A stretch of DNA of 64,000 bases from Anadara kagoshimensis (taxonomy: Eukaryota > Mollusca > Bivalvia > Arcoida > Arcidae): contig CM037857.1 of the NCBI GenBank assembly GCA_021292105.1, positions 38,416,916 to 38,480,915 on the forward strand, read 5' to 3'. The translations under genes and the position numbers were made by a program. This document shows, one piece after another, positions 1-14,700 of this stretch. The notes beneath the pieces were generated by a model. That model was not told the origin of the DNA. It did not search any database and saw nothing but the letters and a program-made list of their open reading frames with translations. Each line of letters starts with the position of its first letter. The first letter of the stretch is position 1.

Positions 1-54
1 TTCGGCTACTCGACCTACTATCCGTGCATCAGTCTCTTGTATAACAATATAGCT
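1..54 (-). CDS. Possible partial next exon (cytoplasmic tail)
   Basis: From a possible acceptor GTATGTACAG at 55-64 a phase-0 frame runs open to the window edge, reading SYIVIQETDARIVGRVAE. It would follow VIKSK of the TM7 exon. The polypyrimidine tract is poor and the stretch is short, so this is only a candidate. Confidence 0.2.
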
Positions 55-204
55 CTGTACATACGCTGCTTAGTAAACCTAAACGAACATTTACGCTTAT
101 AGATACATTCGAAAAAACTACAGGTTCTCAAATAAGTATGTTTTCTCAATTGTTTTATACGTGAATCTAATAATAAATCCAGCATGAACAACAATTTTGC
201 ACAA

Positions 205-348
205 CAATTAGCTAAACAAGAGGTGCTAACCCTTCCGCAGCACCGGCCTCACTTCCCTGGTGGAAGTTCAATTGTCTAACCTGATTTGTCAATTCCAAAG
301 TATTTACTTTGCGATACGGACATTGATTAGTATGTTTGTTTTTGATTA
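205..348 (+). mobile_element. 3' end fragment of Penelope-like element
   Basis: Matches by eye the 3' untranslated end seen at 20.95-21.1, 29.6-29.78, 40.4-40.54 and 63.0-63.15 kb: GCTAAACA(A/G)GAGGTGCT, CTTCCG-AGCACC, a TTTACTTTGC block and a terminal TGTTTGTTTTTGATT. Confidence 0.6.
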
Positions 349-623
349 TGAAATAGTTTACACCTTCAGAAGCAAATAATTATCGCCGTATTTTGTATAG
401 CTTATATAGAAATCTGGTCGGTACAAAATGGTCGTGTTTGTTTTTACTTACTCGAAAAATTACAAGGTTATTTGTTTAGCTAAATGCAGTCGGTAATTGT
501 GGGTTAGGTGTATGTCTTGGGAGATTATTAAATTCAGTTACTTCTACATAATAATGCTTACCATCCTTTGGTAATTTGTAATTTCAAGAGACCATTTTCT
601 TTTACAGTTTATGTAATAATTAC

Positions 624-751
624 CTTTGATTTTATAACACCAGCAAATGTATAAATAAATGGATTGATTGCAGAATTTATCGGCAGCACAAAGACAACTA
701 TCCATGCATAAACCCCTCTAGGAATAAACACTCCGGATAACGCCAATACAA
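624..751 (-). CDS. Exon: TM7 of the receptor
   Basis: Acceptor TTGTTTCAG at 752. It encodes VLALSGVFIPRGVYAWIVVF and then LPINSAINPFIYTFAG, ending VIKSK in phase 0 with a GTAATT donor. NPFIY is the rhodopsin-family NPxxY motif in the LGR form, so the seven-helix domain is complete here. The cytoplasmic tail must be on further exons to the left. Confidence 0.92.
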
Positions 752-3700
752 CTGAAACAAGTTAAATACACGATAAATTCTAATAGGATAGGGGAGGTAA
801 TCCCTATAAACAAATGATCATTTAAATAGTATGTATTTTTTCAATTTGACTTTACACACGGCGTTTTTGACATATTGCATCTGTTATAGATGTAGATGTG
901 GAATGCACTTTTGTGGCGAACAACAAAACTAGACTTTGATGGTTTTTAAATTAGATATGAATCAATCTTTTAAAAAAATATTTTGTCAAAATAAACAACT
1001 GTTTCTGCTTTTTATTTTACTCATTTTCAATCGCGCAGGAGTCGCACAATTTTTGCAAATAATAATGTATATTTTAGTGCATATTCTATAGGGCAGGATT
1101 TATGGTTTACATTATAAATTGGTTTTTGGCCCGTCAAACATTTTTAACCCGCTTTGTAAAATTTGATTAACAATTGAACTATTTAGAGATGGCGTCCACA
1201 GTCAATATGAATGCCAAACCTTTGAACGACAAACTGAATAATGCGCGATATTTGTTTTTATAATTTTTTAATAGTTTTGAGGGTTTATTTGCATTTAGTT
1301 CTGGGATCATATTTTCGAGCGTTTCGACCACGATATTGAACGTGCAAGACGTGAAACTGTAGTCACACGAATATGTACTGTGTATTTACGTATACTACCT
1401 GGAGTAGTTGTGTATTACGTCACCAATATCGTCTTTGATTCGTTGCTCATCCGTTGGAAGGACACAAATGCATGTTCTATGATGTTGTAAAAATTTAAAC
1501 ATGCAGTAAAGGAACTATCTATTTCAGTGAGGACAATTTTCGATTTACACACCGAAACTTTGTAAAGTTTAAAAAACGACTCGATTATCAAACACAAAGG
1601 CATTTGATACCACGAGAAATTAACCATTTGGCAACATGGAAGCAGCCATTTTGTTTTTCAGGGTATAGTTTCGGAATGAGAATTGCCAATATTAATATCA
1701 AAACGCAATGATGTGGGCGTTTGGCATTTATAGTCATATTACTACCATTGCTCTCAAACTAGAAGAAATATAGGAAATACTCAAGGACAATGAAAATAGT
1801 ATTATATAATTACAGTTATACATATTTTGACAAATATTTAGTGAAAAAATTCAACATGTCCCATAGGAATTTAACTTAAGGATTTAAGCATATAATGTCC
1901 TAAATTTTAATTTACTCACCCATAATTCCAATTGGAATCCAGCAAAAGAAGTCTGTCATTACGACCCATGCCAACATATATGCAACAGACTTTTCATTTG
2001 GAGTCAATTCTCTTTTTGTTTTTGATGCTGACATTAATATTTCTCTGAAAATCAAAATCTGACCTATGCCAAGCAAGCAAAACAGGGCAAAATTTACCCC
2101 CAGGAATAATACAACCGAATATGTCAATCCATCCTGGAAATATGAAGTAATTGGCAGTGCAATGCAGATACCAGAAGTGGAATAAAATTCAGGATAAGGA
2201 AACACGGGAATAAATGCAAGTATGAAGGCAAAAATCCAAAAACAGAATGATATTACTCTGCTTATTGATTTTGTCAATCGTTTCCCGCCTAATGGATATT
2301 TAACAGCCAGAAATCTGTCAATTGTTATTAAGAATATAAACCATACAGACGCCTCGCTGGACATTAAAGACAACATTCCTGATATTTTACACAAAGTGCT
2401 TTTACGCCAGTCATATTCCATCCACGCATAATGGCCTCGAAACATTGCATCGTGTACAGCTATGATTAAAAGATAAAACCCCATCAAACCATCCGAAAGA
2501 CTTAAATTATGACAAAAATGTTAAACGTCCCAGTTTGCCGTTTATCAATCAAAAGCCTTTTTATAAGTACTCCAATATTTCCGACAAAAGCAAAAACTGC
2601 CACAAGCCATAGAAAAACTCTTAAAACAGGGTCCTGGATAAGATCTGTGCAACTTGACACATCATATATTGGTGCGTAACATGCTTGGACAGATTTAGGT
2701 TGGATGCAACAAAAGGAATAAGAATCACTGTATATAATTTTTAATTCGTTGTTCGTTTTGAATATGTCAGATGTCAACTTTATGTCGTTACCGCGCATGT
2801 CAATAAGCGCCAGATATTCAAATGGATGAAGCACAGTTTCGCCGATAAAGTTAATATTGTTAGAACTGATGTTAAAGTGAATAATTTTGCTCATATTCCA
2901 GAAACTCTCTTCATTTAAAATGAAAGCTTTGTTGAAGAAATACTCAAATTTGTTATATGTTTATATGCCGCAAATGTGTCCTCATAAATATTTTCTACGA
3001 GAGATTTTCCCGATAGCTCTAAAGTTTCTATGATTTCAACATTTCTGAATATTTTAGCTTTCGTGATCTGTCGCAGAACATGAATAGAAGAAGCCAGTGG
3101 TGTTTCAATTTGCCTTGTGTAGTTTTCATTCTCTGTTTGTTCATCGTATCTAAGATACAGTGAACATTCTGAAGAAACGAATTTCTTTAACGTGATGAAT
3201 TTAGCAAAAGGGTGACTATCCCAATTCAAAAACCCCGAAAGTCCTGGTTCATCCATTATAGGTTCCGATAGTGGATCGCAGTGTAGCTTTAGAACACCCT
3301 GTGAACAATTGACGCTGCTGCACCTTTCACAAAAGATTTCATCGATACCCTCAAAACAGGTTGGTATTCCGTCACAGATCATTGAAGCATTCAAACATTC
3401 CCAATAACCATAGGTTCCCCAGCAGCGCGCGTATTCAGGACAGCTTGGTGTAACATCTAAAATAAGTAATATATAATAAATTAAATAGCATACTAAATAA
3501 AATTACTCGGAAAAAGTCTTATAACTACTAACACAAGAAATTAAACCAAAATTAGCCAAACCAAAATATACACACACTGAAAACTGATAATATAACTCCC
3601 GAATTGAGAATGTTAACTGAGACATATTGTGTTCTATATTTTATTTACCACAATACATTGTCGTTACAAAATGAAAAAAGGTCTCCCGGTAAAGGCATGG

Positions 3701-3913
3701 TCTTAAAAAGCCGGATTACAGATATCAGCCTCTTTCACGGCCCAGTGTTGAATTCCATTCAGATAGATCGTACTAGGAGAAAGTTTGACAGCTGACATCT
3801 GAATGTCAGTGAGCTCCGATGAAATCCACTATCCTTGAAATGTCCACCTCTTATATAAGTGAACTAGCGCGACACGCCACTTCACGCCATTTCAATAAAT
3901 ACTTGGTTAAAAT

Positions 3914-3965
<52 letters not shown>

Positions 3966-6900
3966 GAGAAACTCTTTCAATTTATATACATTTTATTTAA
4001 TTAAAATGCAAAACGCGAAAGCAGTAGGTGATTTATATTGCCATGGCAATTTTCATCGAGTAATTTTATGGTTAGACGTTGGACGAAAATAGTTAGATCT
4101 TGAACCCCATTTAACTTAAAATTGGATTAGATGTGTTCTAACCCGATTCCATTTGTTACTGATTACATTCATGTGATCTAGTCTGAAGTTTAAAAAAATC
4201 GAGTTCATAAACCTGACGTAATTTGTGTTTGTTGTTTAAATGTTGTCAAACACTGAAATAAGAATTACAAGTATCGAGATAAAATATCACCAATAAAGTC
4301 AACGATCTTATTAAAACTTACCAACTTACTTACTTACTATTATCATAACATTCTTATAAAACTGAAATAACGTGCAAATTTACCTTTAGATTTCAGTTTT
4401 ACGGCTTTTATTCCATTGATGGCGAACATACCCTTTGCAAGACTTGGAGGGCTATTGAAAGTACCTGTCCATTGATGAGTTTTTCTATTGAATGCATCAA
4501 TTTTATAACCTGTTCCATAATAACAAATGTTTCCTACAATGTAAAATAAAACAATACCCGCATTCAATTCGATTTTGTATAAAATAAGAAAATGATATAG
4601 ATTGATTTAAATGACAACGTAACAGCGAAATTACTCGATACTTTATTCAATAATAACGCATAAATAGATTTTGTCTGAATTTAGTAGCAGCCTCAAAAAT
4701 AAATCGTCCCTCCCCCAACTTTTGTCTGATCCAATATGGGTCCGGGGTCCCCTTTTATATATTACTAGTATATGAGTTCGTTATAACATGGTGATGAAGA
4801 ATATATATGGGTTATTGGCAATTATTGTAAATAATGTAAAAATATTGATTATATCCATAACATTTCCGGTCAAAAAAAAGATCCTGGGTCCAAAATTTAT
4901 ATATATATAGATTACATGTTTCATGCCGATGAAGAATATATATAGATTATAGGTGATTGTCATTATAATAAAAAAGTGTTTTTTGGGGTCCAGAAAGTCA
5001 TAAAAAACAGGTCTATTACATATGACACTGTATATTTGTAGAAAGTTTTAAGTTTGTAGCTCTTGTCGTCTTTGAGAAAAACACTGGACAAAAAAAATTT
5101 ACAGAAGAAAAAAAGAAACAGTACAAAAACAAATAAGTCGCCCCCGAACTTCTTTACGGGGTGATTTAATAACATGTATTCAGTGCATAGTCACAATGTA
5201 ATTGGCAAAACTGTAAACGTGTTTATTTTCGCGGTGTACTAATTTTCGCTTATTTCGCGGTCGTTTGTTTTGCCCGAAAATTATATTATACTTATTGTGT
5301 TATAGTGCATTTTTAAAAAAACGCGAAAATTCAACTACGACAATATGTTTAAATTTCCCATATCGCGAAAATAAATACACGCGAAATTAAATACGTTTAC
5401 GGTAATTTAAACTGAAGATTTTAAGTGTTTGTAATTTAAACTATAATTTGATTATCAAACCTTTTCAGAATCATTTTATTTCATATATTATTAATATACC
5501 TGTTTTATTTTTGCAGCACTAAACGGTCTTCCTAATCATTATTGTTTGGACTAAAATCGTTGAAATCCAACCATTCAAAAGATGTTAAAATGGGAAGGAT
5601 AGAAGGACCAAACTGTATTTTACCAAATGCACATAAGGCAATACTTTAAACGAATAAGTAGAGCTTAGTTGTTTTTTGTTAATTGAAGGATTTCCACTTG
5701 AGGCTCAACAAATAGTTCACTTAAAACTCTTTGCTCAGCTAAATATTTTATATGTTTGCATCTACTGATAGACTCAATACCATTTGTTTATCTGCAACAC
5801 TATGGAGAAAATGCAATAGCACACTTAAGCCCTATAAGTATGATATAAGACACATTAGAACATCAGATTAGAAACACTACCACAAATGTCATACACCGCT
5901 TCAACTTATGTTTAGATTAACCCTAGAGATAATTACACATTATACCAGTGATAATTTTACAGCACAATATTGCGATGCGATATACAATTCATCAAAGGTG
6001 CTTTGACTAAAATTGTGAAACCAAAATTTCTGTATATTTTTTTTCCAGATTTAGCTAAGGAAATACTTTCCTTAAGGTAGTATGCCTTAATTTTTGAGAG
6101 TTTTCATATTTTAACTAGCAGGGAATCTAGATAAAGGTATATTTCTGACAGTACAAAAGTATTATCTACTAACAAAAATTGTTTCGTCTTGACTAGCTGA
6201 AAAAGTAATACTGAGACCTGAAATATTGTACATAATACTATGTGTAAAAAACGACATTTTCATACAGGCATTATATATGAATCTCAACTAATGGTGTACA
6301 CAGAACTTGAACTGTATATATTTCCAAGCTGGTAAATTGCATTAACAAGTAACATAATAAAATAATCAAAAACTAAGGTATACTCTCCCATGCATTTCCT
6401 TAGCTAAACTTGGTTTAATATATTTTTGTCCTTTGGATAATATTTCAACCACTTGATTATTTTTTGGTTTACAATTTTAGTATATGCAACATCAGGTACG
6501 TATGAAACGAAAGGTACATGTAACTACTAGTAACTATATCCAAGATAATTTTTTATTAAGATACATCATACTTAAACAATATTTGATGTTGGTCATAAAA
6601 CATTTTGATGACAATAATATACAGTCAAACCTGTCTATAAAGGCCACACATAAGAAACAGTAAAATGGAGAGATATTGGTGTATAAAAAGGCACATTTTT
6701 CTAGTGAATTGTCTTTATACAACTTATAAATATACAGCTCATTACACAAGAAATGTCACACCCTAATTTCTATAAAGAAACATACCCCTGTTACAATAAT
6801 AGTAAGAACAAAAACGTGCATTTCATTTAAAAAAAGATCTACTTCGAGTCAGTGTCATTGCTTAGTATCAACTAAAGCTAATTAAACAAGCTAATTTACA

Positions 6901-8726
6901 GCTAGTATTTTGTAGAAGCACATTTTACTTGAATAACACAGTGAGGGAGCGTGTGATTAAAGTTTTGACATTCTGATGTCTTGATCTGATACCAGTGCTT
7001 TTTAACAGACTGACAAAACTCTATTGACGATTCCTGACTATCGTCGTCTTCTCTCGTTTCAAGAGAGTCCCACTAATTTTCAATTCATAAGAGGATATTT
7101 TCCAGGCCAGGCAATACAATTTCGTTGTTTCTTGTACGCAATTCACAATGAAAAATCCTGCTCAAATTCATGTTTGAGGAATTATGTCATAAAATAGCAC
7201 AGGCATACTTTAGCAGGTTATTGCCGCTTTAAATACTCAACGCTATCAAGCAAATAAAAGAAAGTGATTCACAAATTTATTGTGACTGTTTGGTTTTTTC
7301 TTCAGAAAAATAATTAATCTTTTAGCAAGACCTTGCTCCTGCTCATGCATCTAAATCGAAGACGTTTTTTGTAAAAATGAACAGTACTATCCTTGACTGG
7401 CCCTGGAATTTTCGCAATATAACTCAAATTGAAAAAAGTGTGACTTCCTTAAAAAGAAAGAAAGCGCAGATAGTCCAAAAGCGTTAACAGAGTTTAGGCA
7501 ATCTGTTAAAAATTACCGATATCAGATAAAGAAATTAGATTGTCAAAATTTGTATACCACACTATCTTGTCGTATTATGGCTGTTTTTCAAGCTTCTACA
7601 AAGTACTAGCTGCTAATTAGCTTGTGTTGATACAAAGCAATGTCAATGGTTAATCACTTCTAAATGAAATACAATTTGTTGTATTTATATTTTTGTCCCA
7701 ACAATTATCGTATTAGGGGTGAAGTTTATTTATGGAAATTAGTGGATGACGTATTTTGTTTAATGAGCTGTATTTATACATGTGTTTTTTTATATCGTCT
7801 TCGTATTTCATTGTTTTACTTTAATATTTTGTCAATCGCGCTAATTATTGCAAAGTACATCTATCGAAAAACACCAATTTTTATTACATGCATATGATAA
7901 TTATGTTAACTTATAATGGTTTACCAGAGTAATCCAAAGCAGATGGTGCATTTAGGTTATTAGACGAAATGGTCATGTTATATCCATGTGAAGACGGTAA
8001 TGCATCAAGATCTCTGTGGACAATTTTATCTTTATTAAGCCAATACAACCTTCCATTCATATAATCGACAGAGAATGAGTATGGTTCTTTAAGTGATGTT
8101 GATTTTAAATATACATCTGTTCGTTTTCCGTTTACTCCGCTCCTGTAAATCGCAGCCTCTGGTTCCCAAACGGACCAATAAATATGCCTGAAATAAAATC
8201 ACAATATTGTTGATATAATAGTATGATATGTGTTTTGTTTCCAAAATCATTCTGCATAAATTGGACGTCACATTGTTTCATGTTCCTTTTATTCACAATT
8301 TAATTTGATTACACTCGTGACAGTTGTAGCTAGCTTAACAAGAGCTGCCGCCAACGGAGCTCCCTGTCCTGCTTCGATATTAAAATTTCTTTTGCTTTAG
8401 ATTTATAGATGGACAAAGATTGGAATGTTTGTTTTTTTATTTTCCCATAGCGAGAGCGTTATTTTAGAACGGTAATGTGACGGAACATTGCCCGTTCTAT
8501 AAATTCTATCAAAACCCAATTGCGATTAAGTTAAAGAATAATGCAATCATATTTCTACTTTTCTCTGTAAGTCGTATGTAGGAAGTAGACGTATGTAAGA
8601 AGCGGCGTAAAAATATCGACACGTCTCTCGTGCCAATGAGAAATGCTATCCTTGCCAGTTAAACTTTAATGCTCACGCAAGTCACTATATTATGAAATAT
8701 ATTCTTTGATGAAATGAATGTAACAG

Positions 8727-8779
<53 letters not shown>

Positions 8780-11700
8780 TTAGAATTCTATTTTTGTACA
8801 GTTCTGTTGATGCCAAGACGGTCTTAAAAATCAATTCCGAACGGGCACTCGAGAAAGATAATATGATTATTGAAATTTCGTTTAAACTATTATGGATAAA
8901 GAGAGTCTTATTAATAAATATTCAAAATTGAAACACATTGAATACTTGCATCACCAAGTATCTCAAAAGTATTGCATGGCCAAGTATCTCAAAAGTATTG
9001 GATGACCAAATATCTCAAAAAATTGCATGACCAAATATCTAAAAAGTATTGGATGACCAAATATCTCAAAAGTATTGGATGACCAAATATCTAAAAAGTA
9101 TTGGATGACCAAATATCTCAAACGTATTGCATGGCCAAGTATCTAAAAAGTATTGCATGGCCAAGTATCTCAAAAGTATTGCATGACCAAATATCTCAAA
9201 AGTATTGGATGATCAAGTATCTCAAAACTATTGCATGGCCAAGTATCTCAAAAGTATTGGATGGAAAAGTATCTCAAAAGTATTGGATAACTAAGTATCA
9301 CAAAAGTATTGCATCACCAAGTATCTAAAAAGTATTGGATAACCAAGTGTCTCAAAAGTATTGCATGGCCAAGTATCTCAGAAGTATTAGATGACCAAGT
9401 ATCTCAAAAGTATTGCATGGCCAAATATCTCAAAAGTATTGCATGGCCAAGTATCTCAAAAGTATTGCATGACCAAATATCTCAAAAGTATTGCATGACC
9501 AAATATCTCAAAAGTATTGCATGGCCAAGTATCTCTAAAGTATTTGATGACCAAATATCTCAAAAGTATTGCATGACCAAATATCTCAAAAGTATTGCAT
9601 GACCAAATATCTCAAAAGTATTGCATGACCAAATATCTCAAAAGTATTGCATGACCAAATATCTCAAAAGTATTGCATGACCAAATATCTCAAAAGTATT
9701 GGATGACCAAGTATCTCAAAAGTATTGCATGGCCAAGTATCTTAAAAGTATTTGATGACCAAATATCTCAAAAGTATTGCATGGCCAAGTATCTCAGAAG
9801 TATTGCATGACCAAGTATCCCAAAAGTATTGCATGACCAAATATCTCAAAAGTATTGCATGACCAAATATCTCAAAAGTATTGCATGACCAAGTATCTCA
9901 AAAGTATTGCATGGCCAAGTATCTTAAACGTATTTGATGACCAAATATCTCAAAAGTATTGCATGGCAAAGTATCTCAAAATTATTGCATGACCAAGTAT
10001 CCCAAAAGTTTTGCATGACCAAATATCTCAAAAGTATTGGATGACCAAGTACCTCAAAAGTATTGCATGACCAAATGTCTCAAAAGTATTGCATGGCCAA
10101 GTATCTCAAAAGTATTTGATGACCAAATATCTCAAAAGTATTGCATGACCAAGTATCTCAAAAGTATTGGATGACCAAGTATCTCAAAAGCATTGCATGA
10201 CTAATTATCTCAAAAGTATTGCATGGCCAAGTATCTCAAAAGCATTGCATGACCAAATATCTCAAAAGTATTGGATAACTAAGTATCACAAAAGTATTGC
10301 ATCACCAAGTATCTAAAAAGTATTGGATAACCAAGTATCTTAAAAGTATTGCATGGCCAAGTATCTCAAAAGTATTTGATGACCAAATATCTCAAAAGTA
10401 TTGCATGACCAAATATCTCAAAAGTATTATATGGCCAAGTATCTCAAAAATATTGCATGGCCAAGTATCTCAAAAGTATTTGATGACCAAGTATCTCAAA
10501 AGTATTGCATGAATAAATATCTCAAAAGTATTGCATGGCCAAGTATCTCAAAAGTATTGCATGGCCAAGTAACCAAGAAACTCAAAAGCATTGGATGACT
10601 AAGTATCACAAAAGTATTGCATGACCAAATATCTCAAAAGTATTGCCTGGCCAAGTATCTCCAAATTCATGGCCAAGTATCTCAAAAGTATTGGATAACT
10701 AAGTATCACAAAAGTATTGCATCACCAAGTATCTAAAAAGTATTGGATAACCAAGTATCTTAAAAGTATTGCATGGCCAAGTATCTCAAAAGTATTTGAT
10801 GACCAAATATCTCAAAAGTATTGCATGACCAAATATCTCAAAAGTATTATATGGCCAAGTATCTCAAAAATATTGCATGGCCAAGTATCTCAAAAGTATT
10901 TGATGACCAAGTATCTCAAAAGTATTGCATGAATAAATATCTCAAAAGTATTGCATGGCCAAGTATCTCAAAAGTATTGCATGGCCAAGTAACCAAGAAA
11001 CTCAAAAGCATTGGATGACTAAGTATCACAAAAGTATTGCATGACCAAATATCTCAAAAGTATTTCCTGGCCAAGTATCTCCAAATTCATGGCCAAGTAT
11101 CTTAAAAGTATTGGATGATGAAGTATCTCTAAAATATTGCATGACCAAGTATCTCAAAAATATTGCATGACTAAGTATCTCAAAAGTAGTGCATGGCCAT
11201 GTATCTCAAAAGTATTGCATGATTATTTAACTCAAAATATTCCATGACCATATAACTCAAAAGTATTGCATGATCTATAAGTTATAATAAGTTAAGTTGC
11301 ATAAGTTTAACGAAATACCTGTAACTTGAGACAGGGATGTAAACTATCATTTTGCTGTTAAAATTGAAAACAGATTTTTACTCTCACTTAGACTTAATAG
11401 CTAACAAAAACACAATATGACACGCCGGAAAAACTGTTGAAAGTAAATACTGCATTTATACGTATATAGAATCTTACCACTTCAATATAGTGATTAAAGT
11501 GATTAAAACATAATTTTATACAAATTATCAACTCTGAGATTAGATATATGCGATTTGGTCGTTGTTCTTTATATTGTACGTTTGCAAGCCTTTTCTCTTA
11601 AGACGTATATATGTGTTCGACAAATTTAAAGACAACAATATATTGCGACAAATAGTTATAATGTTCCCAGCTTTTAAAGGAAATTGCATTTGATTAATGT

Positions 11701-14700
11701 TTAGTTTTATTGGTTTTTTAAAACTCACCCATGAAATGAATCGATTGTCATGGCTACGATTGGAGAGTTGGATTTCACAACTGTAATTTCTTTACCATCT
11801 CCCGTGAGTGATTTACCTTTAATGGTTTGGGACGAAAACACACACCAGTAAAGCATTCTTGTAATCCAGTTAACACCTATTCCACATAGCCAAATTTCAT
11901 CTCTCTCCTTCACCACTAGCTGTGACCATCCTATGAAACACAGATGATAATACAGTTTGTTAATTTAAAACGCTTGGTCCATCTGACAAATGAATTTGAA
12001 ATAGTTTCATTGGATTTAAGAATTTTAGAAATACACGCGATACATGCAATCAGACACATAACAGATTATAACATCATATAAAGTTATATCAAATATCGGG
12101 TTTCAACAGATCAAAATGCGGAAAATATGCCAACTGTCAACCGCATTCTTACTGATACCTTTGAAAACAAGCAAATGAAGTAAAAGACGTGATTTCAAGA
12201 GAGAAGTGAGGCCGGGTACCAAGGAAGACTAAGTACTTGTTGTCTCAGTTAGATACACTCATTAAGCGCGTAATAAAAATGAGAATAAAAACTACATGGA
12301 AGTATGAGACGTAAAATATATCCAACACGATCTTGAACAGAGACATGCAACTTATCTTTAGTATGTGACGATGACCATTAGCTCTTAAAACCCCTAGTTC
12401 TGTTGGTATTTTTGCTTTTATTCTGAGTCTGTTTGAACCATGTATTTGTCTGCAGCTTTGCCTCGTTGCATAAAGAGCATTTTGTACGAGCAAGCTCTAC
12501 CATAAATTGGGATAGGGTGTTAATAGTGAAGCAAATATGTCGTAGGTAGGGTAAACAGGTATATCGCTGCATAAAAACGAACCATCACGTTTGTCAAAAA
12601 GTGAAAAAGTTCGTGACAAGTATTTACCAAGATATATGTAAAACAGATATAAATATCTCCTCTAATAAAAGGTCGGTACTTTTAAACGATGAATGACAAT
12701 ATCTCAGTGAGAGCAGTGACATAAAATATTTGTTCCACAGGATAGGTTAGTCCCTGTATTTTTTACATTTACAGGGCTATTAATAAATTACGTGTTACGT
12801 CGATTCTTTTCCGTAAGTTTAGATATTGGAAGAATGGCCCCTTAAACTTCAGTTTTAATGCAATGGCTTGTGTAAATACCTTTGAGGTCCTTTCAAATTC
12901 TGAGTGATTGTTAAAACAGTTATTACCTTAGGTTATACTAAAACAAGATATGTAAATTATTACCGGCCAACCCAAATGGTGATCTTCTGATAACTGGATC
13001 AATCATGCCTTCCGTCCAGTATACGACGTTTTCCACGGGATCGAAATCATTGTATCCTGGAACATTTGTACCATTATTCTGTCTCATAGTAACCTTTTTA
13101 TATTTGTCATCAAGCGATATAGAATATACACCGCATACTTCTGTTGTAATAATTGCGTCAGCTATGTCTACAATGAGATTTTAATTTTATAATAATGTAA
13201 CCCAAGGCTAAGACATGAATTTTTCAAAAAAATGACATACCATAAACATGTAGCTTTGAAGGCAAATCAAAATACCTAGTCACATTTGTATTTTTGCATG
13301 TGTCAAAAGCCATGATCATCATTGGGCAATAAAGTTAAAAAATGTTTACTATGAAGCAATTTCTCGACAAAATAAGTGATCATATCCATAGCTAAATAGT
13401 CAAACATACAGATACACTTTCTGTAATAAAAACTCTTGAAATATAAACCAGATTCAAGGTCATGAAACATAATTTGTTTATAGACAACAATTTTGTCGAG
13501 TTTTATTTAAAAAAACCTTCAAAGATAAAAAATGAAGTTTAATATTAATAATTATTAATAAATTACAAATGATGTAATGATTCGACGTTGATATAGACGT
13601 GAAACGTACAAGAGAGACAGACATTACCGTCAAAGCTTTAAAAATATTGGTATGAGAACATTAAGAACATTACGAAACTTACTCGGCAATAGTCACTGAG
13701 AATAGCCAGTTGTTTGTAATTAAGATATTACAAAACAACAAGATATCCGGAATACAAAGAAATGTTACTGAGGGCATAAATATCAAAAATAAACTTGAAA
13801 CTTGAAAAAAGGCACTGTAATGTATTATAGCCAGTATTGTTTAAGTCATTTGAGTCGTCCTATCAGGCGAATTGAATTAAACTTATGGCTGGTGATATAC
13901 ACAATATACGATGAACCTAATCTAACTTGTTTTAAAGATGTGCACAATTCTTCGAATTCTTAGTTAACCGGCTACTAATATTTGCAATTATTTTATTTTT
14001 CAATGTTACATTACCTGTGAAATAATCTGACGGTACGACTTCATCAAAATACGAACTTCTGTAACATTGGCAATTGAGGTATGGAATCAAAGAGCATGGA
14101 TCTATCACACACACATACAAAAAGAAAAACAGAAAAAGTAAAATAACTTCATAATTTAAAGAGTGAAGCAAACTAAAAGGTAATATCAGAATATTTATAA
14201 AATGTATGTCAAAATGAAGTGTAATATCAATTCCTAGTTTATTTAGTGTAGTTTGACTTTTACAAGTCTAAATGAAATTACCATAATTATGACCTATTAA
14301 AAACAAAGATACAGTTAAATGCTTAAATCACAACCACCCCTAAACACCTAAACAATGATGATTGAAAAATCTTAATATAGGTGTACAGTTTACACGTTGA
14401 ATTTCATCAGCAAAGTGAGGTCATGTGCTCCGGAGAAGTAAGAACCTCCTGTTTAGCCTGGAGGTCTTAAATTGACGACTGCATTAATTATAAAATGCGT
14501 ATGCCTAAATTTTTGTTTACGACTAGACTCATTAAGGTACCATTAGGAAATTTTATTTGGTCTTTTCCAAAATATGTTGTTACAGTGACAGTAGCATCAG
14601 AAACAATATACCAAGCCAAGTCCAAATCACAATACCAAAGCAAAGTAAAAACTTTGACAACTGGCAAATAAAGTTACATGTAAAACACATTTACTTTTAT

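Noticed and set aside
2222-2431. Plus-strand frame of 69 codons
   Set aside because: Antisense shadow of the receptor's TM3-TM4 region.
2900-2945. A very short intron to explain the frame change in the LRR region
   Set aside because: A GT...AG of about 45 bp would be far below normal animal intron size, and the LRR spacing is restored by a single base instead.
9101-11018. Long plus-strand frames of the ISKVLHDQISQKY type, looking like a repeat protein
   Set aside because: They are the 26-bp minisatellite read in all three frames; the 26-residue protein period follows from 26 bp not being divisible by 3.
8945-11275. CRISPR-like regular repeats
   Set aside because: Units are contiguous with no unique spacers and the context is an animal intron.
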